A stretch of DNA of 64,000 bases, taken from NCBI GenBank assembly GCA_963663615.1, contig OY760517.1:2790001-2854000 (forward strand), given 5' to 3'. The translations under genes and the position numbers were made by a program. The first letter of the stretch is position 1; every line of letters begins with the position of its first letter. Below are positions 18,200-27,529 of the stretch, piece after piece. The notes beneath the pieces were generated by a model. The model was not told the DNA's origin. It did no database searches and was given only the letters and a program-made list of their open reading frames with translations. The DNA comes from G963663615 sp963663615. GTDB lineage: Bacteria > Bacteroidota > Ignavibacteria > Ignavibacteriales > Melioribacteraceae.

Positions 18200-19393
18200 T
18201 TAATCACCCATAATTGCTAATCCGCCCTCAGACGTCTCTCTATATATAGATGGCATATCAACCCCTGTTTGCTTCATAGTTTTTACAATTTTATCGAAGG
18301 ATACCAAGTGTCTGCCATCCGAAAGCATTGCATACGTGGCACAATTAAGAGCCCGCTCAGCAGCAAAGGCATTTCGTTCAATACAAGGAACCTGTACGAG
18401 TCCTGCAATAGGATCACATGTAAGTCCAAGATGATGTTCCATACCCATTTCGGCAGCATACTCAATTTGTTGAGGCGTACCACCAAGTAATTGTGCGGCT
18501 GCACCTGCCGCCATGGCACAAGCGGTACCAACCTCGCCCTGGCAACCAACCTCCGCTCCAGAAATTGAGGCATTTTCTTTTACAAAATTTCCAATTAAAC
18601 CAGCCGTAGCTATTGCACGCAAAATCCTTTTATCAGGTATATTATAACTATCGGCAATCACTTTTAGCACAGCGGGAAGTACACCACAAGAACCGCAAGT
18701 TGGAGCTGTTACTATTGTACCACAAGCTGCATTCTCCTCACTAACAGCCAGAGCATAACTAAAAGTAAGAGTTCTGTTTTTCTGAATACCAGTAAAACTC
18801 CTTGCTCTCATAAAATATGAAGACGCTTTTCTGCCTAATTTAAGACCTCCGGGAAGTGTACCTTCCTGTTCAATACCTCTTTTAACTGCACTCTTCATGG
18901 TTTTCCACACTTCGGCGAGGTATTCATATATATCACTCCCCTCTGTATCTTCAACATACTCCCAAATTGTACGCCCCTGTTCATCCAAAAATTTGAGCAG
19001 ATCATTCATTTTGGTATGTATATAAATTCTTTCTGGCTCAGATACTCCACTGAAATCTGTAATTTTACCACCACCGGTACTAAAGACAGTCCAGTTACCC
19101 AATTCAACAAAACGGGAATTAAAAGCCGAAAACTTCATTCCATTAGGGTGTTGAGGCAAAAATGTATCGGGCTCCCAGATAATTTCTGTTTTAACGGGAT
19201 ACAAAACATCAATTACAGCTTTATCTGTCATGTGTCCCTTACCAGTAGCTGCGAGGCTGCCGTATAAAGTTACCTTGTAATAATCAGCCTTGGGATAATT
19301 TTTCCTGAATTGATAAGCTGCTTTTGCCGGACCCATAGTATGACTGCTCGAGGGTCCTGTTCCTATTCTGAATATCTCTTTAATCGATTCCAT
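18200..19393 (-). CDS. sdaA: L-serine dehydratase, iron-sulfur type, single chain
   Basis: This enzyme deaminates L-serine to pyruvate and ammonia with a [4Fe-4S] cluster, in the cytoplasm. The start is placed at ATG 19393 because MESIKEIFRIGTGPSSSHTM is the conserved N-terminus; the frame is open 48 codons further, but that extension looks non-coding. The beta domain (GPSSSHTMGPAKAA) is followed by the alpha domain with GLKLGRKASSYFMRA, PTCGSCGVLPAVLK and GAEVGCQGEVGTACAMAAGA, which carry cluster cysteines. At 397 residues it is somewhat shorter than E. coli SdaA (about 454), but all signature blocks are present. It is divergent from the MEDS/kinase pair. Confidence 0.93.
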   Translation of the reverse strand: MESIKEIFRIGTGPSSSHTMGPAKAAYQFRKNYPKADYYKVTLYGSLAATGKGHMTDKAVIDVLYPVKTEIIWEPDTFLPQHPNGMKFSAFNSRFVELGNWTVFSTGGGKITDFSGVSEPERIYIHTKMNDLLKFLDEQGRTIWEYVEDTEGSDIYEYLAEVWKTMKSAVKRGIEQEGTLPGGLKLGRKASSYFMRARSFTGIQKNRTLTFSYALAVSEENAACGTIVTAPTCGSCGVLPAVLKVIADSYNIPDKRILRAIATAGLIGNFVKENASISGAEVGCQGEVGTACAMAAGAAAQLLGGTPQQIEYAAEMGMEHHLGLTCDPIAGLVQVPCIERNAFAAERALNCATYAMLSDGRHLVSFDKIVKTMKQTGVDMPSIYRETSEGGLAIMGD

Positions 19394-19711
19394 ACATATA
19401 CTTTTATATTGAATTTGTAAATAAACGGAGAAGTTTGCCATACAGGCAAGTGAAGTATGAATTTTAACAAAAATATATTTTGGGAATCCTTTTTTACAAA
19501 ATTCTGTTAAAAAAAGGTAACACCAAAGAAAAATCACTAATCATAATATCTTTCTGCTTAATTTTGTAAAAAAATATTCGAGTATATAGTATAATTACTG
19601 ACGTCTTTGTCCTCTTTTTATTTCTTTTCTATGGTTTTGGTGAATTGGTTACATGGTGGGTAAAAAAATACGACAATTTAGGTAATTGCATAATTATTAC
19701 CCGGAGGTATG
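19394..19711. other. Divergent promoter region between sdaA and the MEDS/kinase pair
   Basis: This 318-bp AT-rich gap must contain the promoters of both divergent units. The only clear signal is the GGAGG ribosome-binding site at 19703-19707. No hairpin or operator palindrome stands out. Confidence 0.5.
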
Positions 19712-20359
19712 ATGTATATAAATACATCTAATCAGGAAAAAATGGATCTTGGTTTTGGAAACTACACGTGTAATTGGGGTTTACATGTAGCCGGATTATA
19801 TGAGACAGAAGAAGAACGCGATCAGCTAATCTTTGAATACCTGAAAACAGGATTCCTAAATAAAGAATCACTATTATATATTCCAACCGAAAGAAGCGAA
19901 CCTGATTTCAGGGAAAAATTTGCTAAACATTGCCCCGATTGTACAAAACTCCTAGATAGTGAAAAGCTTTCACTATACAGTGCTCGGCAACTATATTACC
20001 CCAACGGTGTATTCACTCCATGGGATATGGAGGAAAGCCTGAATCTGTTTTTTGAGGAGAAACAGAAATCAGGTAAGGAATATGTTAGGGCAATTGCCGA
20101 AATGGTATGGACACTTGATGTGATACCAGGCATAGAAAATCTTATGGTTTACGAATCCCGCCTAAACTATTTCGTAAAAAATAAACCTTTGGCAAGTTTA
20201 TGTTTATACAATCTGTCAAAATTTAACGGTGCAACTATTATGGAAGTTTTAAGAACACATCCATACACAATTAGTAAAGGTATATTTACACAAAACCCTT
20301 ACTATCAGGAACCTGATGTATGGTTGAAAACTAATGCTCCCGAATTCTCAGGGAAATAA
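19712..20359 (+). CDS. MEDS-domain (DcmR-type sensory) protein
   Basis: Almost the entire protein of about 215 residues is one MEDS domain, the sensory domain first noted in DcmR and methanogen/methylotroph regulators. NWGLHVAGLYETEEERDQLI, YLKTGFLNKESLLYIP, RAIAEMVWTL, ENLMVYESRLN and CLYNLSKFNGATIMEVLRTH give the family pattern. GGAGG lies 4 bp before ATG 19712 and only 1 bp before ATG 19709, so 19712 is preferred. There is no DNA-binding or kinase domain. The stop is followed 2 bp later by the start of the giant PAS kinase, so the two are translationally linked and the MEDS protein is probably its sensory partner. Confidence 0.88.
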   Translation: MYINTSNQEKMDLGFGNYTCNWGLHVAGLYETEEERDQLIFEYLKTGFLNKESLLYIPTERSEPDFREKFAKHCPDCTKLLDSEKLSLYSARQLYYPNGVFTPWDMEESLNLFFEEKQKSGKEYVRAIAEMVWTLDVIPGIENLMVYESRLNYFVKNKPLASLCLYNLSKFNGATIMEVLRTHPYTISKGIFTQNPYYQEPDVWLKTNAPEFSGK

Positions 20360-20361
20360 TA

Positions 20362-23300
20362 ATGCAGGAAACCAGTCAAAATCTGTTCCTACTGATGGCT
20401 AATCTCGCACAGGTTAAAGATAAAAAATTGCTTAGGCAAATGTTTGTTGATGCTCTCAATAATTTATTCAAAAATGCAGAATTCCAATGGCTTGATAACT
20501 GTGATTCGGGAAACTATTTTGAGGTAGAAACAATAAACAAAATATATGGTTATGTTGCTTATGGTGCCAAATTAAGCGATAATGATTTTATTCTGCTTCA
20601 AAATGCTACCCAAATGCTGGCAGTTTTCCTCGAGAAAAATGACCAGACGGAAATGCTTAAATCGCGGGAAAAACATCTTGAAGTTTTAGTTGAAGAAAAA
20701 ACTAATGAGATTATTGAACGGGACGAAGACCTTTCAGCAATCTTTACTAATAGCCTGAATGCTATAATATTTACAGACGATGATGGTAATTTTATTTCTG
20801 TAAATGATGCTGCAGTTAAAATTTTTGGTTATCCCAAATCCCGACTGGATACCATGAAAATTTCCGATTTCCAGACAATATTCGACAATGATGCAAGCAA
20901 TCGCTATGAAGATTATCTTAAGACTGGCAAAGATGTTGGCGAACTTGAATTCGTATCAGGAAATGGAGTTAAAAAAGTAGCAATATATCATTCCGTAATA
21001 ATTCGTAATAACGTACATCTAACCATAATTACTGATATTACCGAGCTTCGCAAAATTAGAGAGGATATTCAGTTAGCAAAAGAGCTATACGAAACAATTT
21101 TCGAAACAGCTGCCAATATGATAATTTCTGTTAATCAGGCTGGTATAATTGTAAACTGCAATAAACGCGTTACTGAGATACTTGGATATAAGCAGGAAGA
21201 ACTGATTGGGAAAAACCTGGCAAAAATTATTTATCGCGAAGATTTTGAAAAAGCTATAAAGAATATTCAAAATGTAATGGAATCAGGCTCCACTTATAAC
21301 AAAACCGTTAGAATGGTAAAGGCTGACGGGCAAAAAATATTCACAAAAGTTAATAGCAGCGGAATTAACAAATCCAACCGGAAATACGAAATAGCTGTTT
21401 GTATAGTTGATGATATTACCGAAAGTAAAATAGCACAGGAAAAACTAATTGAAAGTGAGAAGAAACTTGGCAATTTGATGAGCAATCTTCCAGGTATGGC
21501 TTACCGATGTAAAAATGATCAGAACTGGACTATGCTCTTTATTTCGCAAGGATGCAAACAACTTACCGGGTATGATTCCTCAGAGCTTATAGGAAATAAA
21601 TCACTTTCCTATCTGGATATTATCTATCCTGATGACAGGAAACTTGTTAATTTGGGTATTAAGAATGGTGTTAGCCAGCAAAAACAATTTACCGTGACTT
21701 ACAGAATTGTTAAGAAAAATGGTGATATTGCTTGGGTCTGGGAACAGGGAAGTGCATATAAGTATAAAGAATATAATGAAACAATTCTGGAAGGTTTTAT
21801 TACCGATATTACTGCTGTAAAACGTGCGGAACAAAATCTTCGATATGAAAGAGATAAAGCACAGGCATACCTGGATATTGCCGGAGTAATGTTTATTGCT
21901 TTCGATAAACATGGAAATATAACACTTGTAAATAAAAAAGCATTAACGATTCTTGGATATAGCGAAAGCGAAATACTTGGTAAAAATTGGTATCAAAACT
22001 TTCTGCCGGTTGAAATTATTGAAGAGATAAAAGAAGTTGGTGAAACAGTTTTAGCAGAAAAGGACAAAAAACTTGAAAATTTTACAAATGAAATTGTTAC
22101 AAAATCGGGTGAAAGAAGACTTATAAAGTGGAATAATAAAATATTCAGGGATAAGGCTGGTAATATTGTGGGCTTACTAAGTGCTGGTGAAGATATTACC
22201 GAAATAAAGAAAGCAGAGGAAGCACTTCTTCAAAACAAAACTTTTATTGATAAAATTGTAAATGCTACTCCAAACCTAATATATATTATAAATATTGTTG
22301 AAGGTAATATTACCTACTGTAACCCTTATTCAAACGAAATACTTGGATATACTCCTGCAGAAATAACCGGTATGGGTAAAAAAGTTTTGCAAAAACTTGT
22401 TCATCCCGATGATCTTAAGATGTTGAACTCCAGACAACAACTTTTATTAAACTCAAACGATTCTGAGGTTTATCAACTGGAATACAGGATGAAAATAAAA
22501 ACGGGTATATACAGAACTTTTAGAAGCTGGGATACTGTTTTTGAAAAAGATGATAGTGGAGTTCCAACACATTATATTGGAATAACAATAGATATTACAG
22601 ATCAAAAGGAATCAGAATCAATTATTCGGGAAAATGAAGAGTTGTTCCGCTCAACCTTCGAGCAATCTTCTACTGGTATTGCCCATGTATCCGAAGAGGG
22701 AGCTTTCTTAAGAATAAACGAGCAATTTAGCCAAATTACAGGCTATTCACATGAAGAGTTATTAACAAAAAACTTTTTAGATATTACACATCCCGATGAG
22801 AACAATAAAGACTTAATAAATATTTCTTCTGTAATTCCCTGGAGTTCAAATAACCATTATACAGAAAAAAGATGCATTCATAAAAACGGATCAAATATTC
22901 GAATTGCACTATATTTATCAGCTGTTAGAGATACAAAAAATAAACTTAAATATGCCGTTGCCAGCATTATAGACATTACTAAACAAAAAAGGCAAGAAAT
23001 TGCCTTAAAGGAAAGCGAAGAAAAGTATCGATCACTTGTGGAAAACATTCAGGACTTTGTATTTCTGATAAATAAAGATTTAAAAGTTGTTTCGGTAAAT
23101 AAAACGTCAACAAAATTATTCAATAGTGCAACTGATAATATAATCGGAAAAACAATATTCGAACTATTCCCTCCTGATGTAAGCTCAAAATATTCAAATG
23201 ATATTGAAGCGGTTTTTAGATCCGGTGAACCACTCGCTAAAAACTCTACTCTTAAAACCAAATATGCAAAACTCTATATCAGTACAAACCTAAGTCCTAT

Positions 23301-26238
23301 TAAAAATGATAAAGGTGAAGTTGTTGCTGTTGTAGGACTCTCCAGGGACATTACTCAGCAGTATTTGGCACAGGAAAAAATCAGGGAAAATGAAGTTCTC
23401 TTCAGAAGTACATTCGAGAACACGCCAACGGGTATTGCTCATATTGATAGTAATGGAATGTTTTTGAGGGTAAATCCTGAATTTTGTACTATAACAGGAT
23501 ACAAGAAAGAAGAATTACTCAGTAAAGGATATGAAGATATAACATATAAAAAAGACTTGAAAATTAGCAAAGAACAACTGCAAAAACTGACAGAAAGAAA
23601 GGCAAAAAGAGTTTCATTCGAAAAAAGGTATGTACGAAAAGACGGCACAATAATTTGGGGACAGTTATTTTCTTCAGCAGTTAGAGACAGTGACGATAAG
23701 ATCAAATATTTTGTTTCAAGTCTGGTTAATATAACAACCAGAAAAAAAATGGAACAGGCACTAATAGAAAGCGAAACAAAATTCAGAGCATTGGCGGAAG
23801 GTGCTCCAAATATAATATTCTCTATAGGAATGGATTTAAGGATAAAGTATATTAATAAAGCTTTGGACAATACACCTATTGAGAATATTATTGGCAAAAA
23901 TGTTTCTGTCCTGACACCACTTAATTCTGCTGATTTTGTAAAATCTAAAATCACTGAAACAATATCAACTCAACAACCTGTTGTGTACGAAATACAAAAT
24001 AACGGGTACTGGTATAATGTACGGATTGGTCCGGTGATAAACAATAACCAGGTTGAAAGCCTAATTTTTATTTTAACTGATGTTACCGAAAAACATAAAG
24101 CAGAAGAAGCAATACTTAAAAACTATGAGATGTTTCAAACAGTAATGGATAGTATTGATTCGATGGTTTATGTTGCTGATATGGAAAACCATGAAATACT
24201 GTTTATCAATAAAAAAATGGAGGAAACCTTTGGTAATATTCTTGGAGAAAATTGTTACATACACATCCAAGGTAAAACCGAACCTTGTGATTTTTGTTCA
24301 AATAAACACCTGGTAAAAAACGGTAGTCCAACAGGTAATTATACATGGGAATTTCAAAACCGGGAAAATAACGAATGGTATTTTATTACGAACAGAGCTA
24401 TTGAGTGGATTGACGGCAGGTTAGTTAGGTTTGAAATTTCAACAAATATATCCCGCATTAAGGAGTATGAATCGGATTTGAAGGAAACGCTAACAAAAAC
24501 CCGTAAAATCAATGAACAACTTGAAGTAGCAAAATCTGAGCTGGAAGAGAGTGAAAATACACTAAATTCAATTTTCAGGAATGCACCCAGTATAATGATT
24601 CTGTTAAACTATGAATTCCAAATTGTAAAAATTAATCATACCGAGGAAAATGAAACTCTACAAGAAAGCTTGAATTCCAGAACCGGTGATATACTAAAAT
24701 GTATAAATGCACTTGGTGACCAAAATACTTGTGGTTCAACTATAAACTGCAATAATTGCAAAATCAACAGGCTAATTAAGGAAACTAGTAATAAGGGAGT
24801 TGAATATTTTAAAGAGGAAGTTCCTCTTACAATTTTCAGGAATGATTTTATACAACGCCGTTTCTTTCTAGTCTCATCAAGTATTGTATATCACGCTGGT
24901 AAACGCAATATACTTGTAACTATTGATGACATAACAGAAATGAAACTAATAGAATCAGAAATAAAAATTGCGAAGGAACGAGCTGAAAAGTCAGAAAAGG
25001 TTGCACTGGAAAACCTCGGTAAACTGGAAAAAAGAAACGCTGAAATTTCTAGTCTGTTTGCTGCTTCAAAAATTGTAATGGAGTTTAATGAATTTAAGGT
25101 TACCGCCCAAAAACTATATAGTAAATGCTCAGAACTTTTAGGGGCTACTATGGGCTGTGTTGGTATAAATACTGAAACCAAAAATGAAATAGAAATTATC
25201 TTTTCAAGCAACGTGCCTAATTGTGAAGATAAATTCAATTTCTCAGATGTGGGACTATTCCGCAATTCTTCAAACCGTATGGGACCAGTAGTAGAAAATA
25301 ACCTTCAGCTTTCGGCACACAAAGAAATGCTTCCCAAATGTCTGCAAAATGCTCAAAATATCCTTATAGCTCCCCTTATAATAAAGAACAAACCAGGTGG
25401 TTATGTATGTTTCGCTAATAACTGGAAAGGTTTTGGTGAGGATGACAAGTATATTGCATCTGCATTTTCCGAATTACTCTCAATTGCCTTATTCGATTCA
25501 AGAACATTAAATGAACTGATCTCAGCAAGAGATAATGCTGAAAAAGCCGATAGATTAAAATCAGAATTTCTTGCCCAAATGTCGCACGAAATTAGAACCC
25601 CGGTTGGAGCAATAATGAGTTACTCACAATTATTGCACGATTTTATTGAAGATAATGCAGATGATACACGTGATATTTTACGAGGAATGGAAAGCTCGGG
25701 GAAACGAATTATCAGAACAATAAATCTTATTCTTAACGTTTCCGAACTACAGTCCGGTTCATACGATTATATACCAAAAAAATTGTATTTAGTTAGTGAT
25801 ATTATTGCAAACCTCATTTATGAGTTTAAGTATTTAGCCGAACTAAAGGGAATTTCAATTGAATTAAATTATGAAAACGACTACCAGCTATGGATAGACG
25901 AGTATTCAGTTACTCAAATTTTCTCGAACCTTATTGATAATGCTGTTAAATATACCGAATCAGGTAAAATCACTATTAAAGTTTACGAAGATAACTCATC
26001 GGTTATTGCAAAAGTAAAGGATACAGGAATAGGAATTTCGGAAAAATACCTTCCTCATATCTTCGAGCCATTTACCCAGGAAGCTCAGGGTTATTCAAGA
26101 AAATTTGAAGGTAACGGATTGGGCTTAAAACTCGTTAGCGAGTACAGCAAATTAAACAATGCAACCGTATCGGTAACGAGCAAAAAAGGTGAAGGAACAG
26201 AATTTAAAATACAATTTGAAAAAAGAACGGGAAAATAA
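20362..26238 (+). CDS. Giant multi-PAS/GAF sensor histidine kinase
   Basis: This 1958-residue kinase has no obvious transmembrane segment. After an N-terminal region and coiled coil (about 1-123) I count eleven PAS domains starting near residues 125, 241, 369, 501, 627, 760, 887, 1013, 1139, 1256 and 1399. A GAF domain (about 1563-1720), a HisKA domain with the phospho-acceptor H1742 in QMSHEIRTP, and a HATPase with N-box NLIDNAVKY, VKDTGIGIS, HIFEPF and GNGLGLKL follow. There is no receiver domain. PAS 6 and 8 are strikingly similar (both LFRSTFE..., then TGIAH), suggesting internal duplication. PAS 10 and 11 carry Cys clusters. No response regulator gene is adjacent; the partner is probably elsewhere. 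It is coupled to the MEDS gene upstream. Confidence 0.95.
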   Translation: MQETSQNLFLLMANLAQVKDKKLLRQMFVDALNNLFKNAEFQWLDNCDSGNYFEVETINKIYGYVAYGAKLSDNDFILLQNATQMLAVFLEKNDQTEMLKSREKHLEVLVEEKTNEIIERDEDLSAIFTNSLNAIIFTDDDGNFISVNDAAVKIFGYPKSRLDTMKISDFQTIFDNDASNRYEDYLKTGKDVGELEFVSGNGVKKVAIYHSVIIRNNVHLTIITDITELRKIREDIQLAKELYETIFETAANMIISVNQAGIIVNCNKRVTEILGYKQEELIGKNLAKIIYREDFEKAIKNIQNVMESGSTYNKTVRMVKADGQKIFTKVNSSGINKSNRKYEIAVCIVDDITESKIAQEKLIESEKKLGNLMSNLPGMAYRCKNDQNWTMLFISQGCKQLTGYDSSELIGNKSLSYLDIIYPDDRKLVNLGIKNGVSQQKQFTVTYRIVKKNGDIAWVWEQGSAYKYKEYNETILEGFITDITAVKRAEQNLRYERDKAQAYLDIAGVMFIAFDKHGNITLVNKKALTILGYSESEILGKNWYQNFLPVEIIEEIKEVGETVLAEKDKKLENFTNEIVTKSGERRLIKWNNKIFRDKAGNIVGLLSAGEDITEIKKAEEALLQNKTFIDKIVNATPNLIYIINIVEGNITYCNPYSNEILGYTPAEITGMGKKVLQKLVHPDDLKMLNSRQQLLLNSNDSEVYQLEYRMKIKTGIYRTFRSWDTVFEKDDSGVPTHYIGITIDITDQKESESIIRENEELFRSTFEQSSTGIAHVSEEGAFLRINEQFSQITGYSHEELLTKNFLDITHPDENNKDLINISSVIPWSSNNHYTEKRCIHKNGSNIRIALYLSAVRDTKNKLKYAVASIIDITKQKRQEIALKESEEKYRSLVENIQDFVFLINKDLKVVSVNKTSTKLFNSATDNIIGKTIFELFPPDVSSKYSNDIEAVFRSGEPLAKNSTLKTKYAKLYISTNLSPIKNDKGEVVAVVGLSRDITQQYLAQEKIRENEVLFRSTFENTPTGIAHIDSNGMFLRVNPEFCTITGYKKEELLSKGYEDITYKKDLKISKEQLQKLTERKAKRVSFEKRYVRKDGTIIWGQLFSSAVRDSDDKIKYFVSSLVNITTRKKMEQALIESETKFRALAEGAPNIIFSIGMDLRIKYINKALDNTPIENIIGKNVSVLTPLNSADFVKSKITETISTQQPVVYEIQNNGYWYNVRIGPVINNNQVESLIFILTDVTEKHKAEEAILKNYEMFQTVMDSIDSMVYVADMENHEILFINKKMEETFGNILGENCYIHIQGKTEPCDFCSNKHLVKNGSPTGNYTWEFQNRENNEWYFITNRAIEWIDGRLVRFEISTNISRIKEYESDLKETLTKTRKINEQLEVAKSELEESENTLNSIFRNAPSIMILLNYEFQIVKINHTEENETLQESLNSRTGDILKCINALGDQNTCGSTINCNNCKINRLIKETSNKGVEYFKEEVPLTIFRNDFIQRRFFLVSSSIVYHAGKRNILVTIDDITEMKLIESEIKIAKERAEKSEKVALENLGKLEKRNAEISSLFAASKIVMEFNEFKVTAQKLYSKCSELLGATMGCVGINTETKNEIEIIFSSNVPNCEDKFNFSDVGLFRNSSNRMGPVVENNLQLSAHKEMLPKCLQNAQNILIAPLIIKNKPGGYVCFANNWKGFGEDDKYIASAFSELLSIALFDSRTLNELISARDNAEKADRLKSEFLAQMSHEIRTPVGAIMSYSQLLHDFIEDNADDTRDILRGMESSGKRIIRTINLILNVSELQSGSYDYIPKKLYLVSDIIANLIYEFKYLAELKGISIELNYENDYQLWIDEYSVTQIFSNLIDNAVKYTESGKITIKVYEDNSSVIAKVKDTGIGISEKYLPHIFEPFTQEAQGYSRKFEGNGLGLKLVSEYSKLNNATVSVTSKKGEGTEFKIQFEKRTGK

Positions 26239-26245
26239 TTCCCGT

Positions 26246-26737
26246 TTATTTATATTTTAACAAAAGTTCGGCAAGTTCCCTGAACACACCCTCACCACCT
26301 TTTTTACTTAACACCATATCAACAGCATCCTTTACATTATCAACAGCATCGGCAGGGCACACGGTAAAACCAGCTTCTGCCATAATGGTAAGGTCATTTT
26401 CATCATCTCCAATGAATGCAATATTCTCGGGATTTTTTCCAAGCTCCTTGCAAATTTCATTCATGGCATCCTGTTTTTTCCAGATACCCATATAAACGTA
26501 ATCCATTTTTACACGTTCAGCACGCAGCTTAACAAACTCTGAAGTATCGGTAGTAATCATACCAGTTTTAAAACCGGCATCTCTCAGCCTTCTAACACCC
26601 ATACCATCCTTAACCTGAAATTTCTTCATAACAAGTCCGTCAGCAGTATAGTACAACCCACCATCAGTTAGTACGCCATCAACATCGGTAAGTACAACAT
26701 CAATCTTTTTTATTTTTTCCAGAATAGCTTTATCCAT
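26246..26737 (-). CDS. kdsC: KdsC-type HAD phosphatase (3-deoxy-D-manno-octulosonate 8-phosphate phosphatase)
   Basis: The 163-residue HAD enzyme has the KdsC length and pattern: VVLTDVDGVLTDGG with nucleophile D18 and acid/base D20, then FQVKDGMGVRRLRDAGFK, MITTDTSEFVKLRAERV, and FIGDDENDLTIMAEAGFTVCPADA. It most likely dephosphorylates KDO 8-phosphate for lipopolysaccharide inner-core synthesis. Close relatives act on other sugar-acid phosphates, so the exact substrate is not certain. No other KDO gene lies beside it. It converges with the kinase gene, 7 bp after that gene's stop. Confidence 0.88.
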   Translation of the reverse strand: MDKAILEKIKKIDVVLTDVDGVLTDGGLYYTADGLVMKKFQVKDGMGVRRLRDAGFKTGMITTDTSEFVKLRAERVKMDYVYMGIWKKQDAMNEICKELGKNPENIAFIGDDENDLTIMAEAGFTVCPADAVDNVKDAVDMVLSKKGGEGVFRELAELLLKYK

Positions 26738-26845
26738 ATTTGTCTCAATTAATTAAAAATTGAACCCAAAATAACAAAAATTACCTTGAGAGATTACTAT
26801 TAACCAATTTTTAATAAATAAGATGGAACTAACCAGAGGTACGAT

Positions 26846-27313
26846 CTAAATTTTTTCGTAAGGTTTATTGTCTGCATTCGACTTGTCTTCCCTCAGCTTA
26901 AAAACAAAAGCCCTTATGCTGAAGAAAACAGTAATAGCTGAAAATACACCGAAAACAATCCATGTTGTATTAAGCAACGATGTAGTTTTAGTAATTTGAA
27001 GAAGTACTGCCATAATAAGTGCCAGTAGTGCAAACATAAACGAAACAACTGCCCTGCTGAAACATCGGTTGGAAGGCATGAGTGGTTTCATTTTGCTTTT
27101 AATAATATCTTCAGTTTTATGGTTATGTTCCGGACTTTGCCCTGATTCTATAAGAATTTCTTGTCGGCAATTCTTGCAATAAAATTGCATCTTCGGCATA
27201 TCGTTCGAAACTATAATATCTTTTTTACAACGTGAGCAATATGTGAGATATTCATTTTCCCAGTCAACAATTGCATCATCAGGAATTCGGTGTGTATCAT
27301 ACTCTCTTATCAT
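26846..27313 (-). CDS. Small membrane protein with zinc ribbon
   Basis: The 155-residue protein is not a family I recognise by name. A zinc-ribbon motif, C26-x-x-C29 and C46-x-x-C49, lies near the N-terminus. A polar linker is followed by two transmembrane helices (about 90-110 and 116-138) and a charged tail. There is no signal peptide. The ribbon probably faces the cytoplasm. The gene stands alone. Confidence 0.7.
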   Translation of the reverse strand: MIREYDTHRIPDDAIVDWENEYLTYCSRCKKDIIVSNDMPKMQFYCKNCRQEILIESGQSPEHNHKTEDIIKSKMKPLMPSNRCFSRAVVSFMFALLALIMAVLLQITKTTSLLNTTWIVFGVFSAITVFFSIRAFVFKLREDKSNADNKPYEKI

Positions 27314-27497
27314 AACTCACTCAAATGTTACCCCAAAATATAATAGCTAATATCCTTTTTTAATCAAAAACACAACACACCATAAACTAGTTATGGTTTT
27401 CAGAAATATGATCAAGGAATAATTTATTAAATATACAAAATTTAAATTAACGTGCAATAGATTAAATATTAAGGAATTGAGAAATTATATAAAAAAA

Positions 27498-27519
27498 GGC
27501 AGTAAAATTATTTACTGCC
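27498..27519 (-). terminator. Rho-independent terminator of the YitT-family gene
   Basis: GGCAGTAAA and TTTACTGCC form a 9-bp stem around ATTA. On the minus strand a run of seven T residues follows. It begins 11 bp after the stop at 27530. Confidence 0.9.
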
Positions 27520-27529
27520 CTAAAAACAA

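Noticed and set aside
19394..19537. N-terminal extension of serine dehydratase
   Set aside because: The family N-terminus begins at MESIKEIF. The extension has odd composition, no homology to the family and covers the promoter region.
20362..26238. Hybrid histidine kinase with receiver domain
   Set aside because: The protein ends right after the HATPase G2 box; no receiver DD...D...T...K pattern is present.
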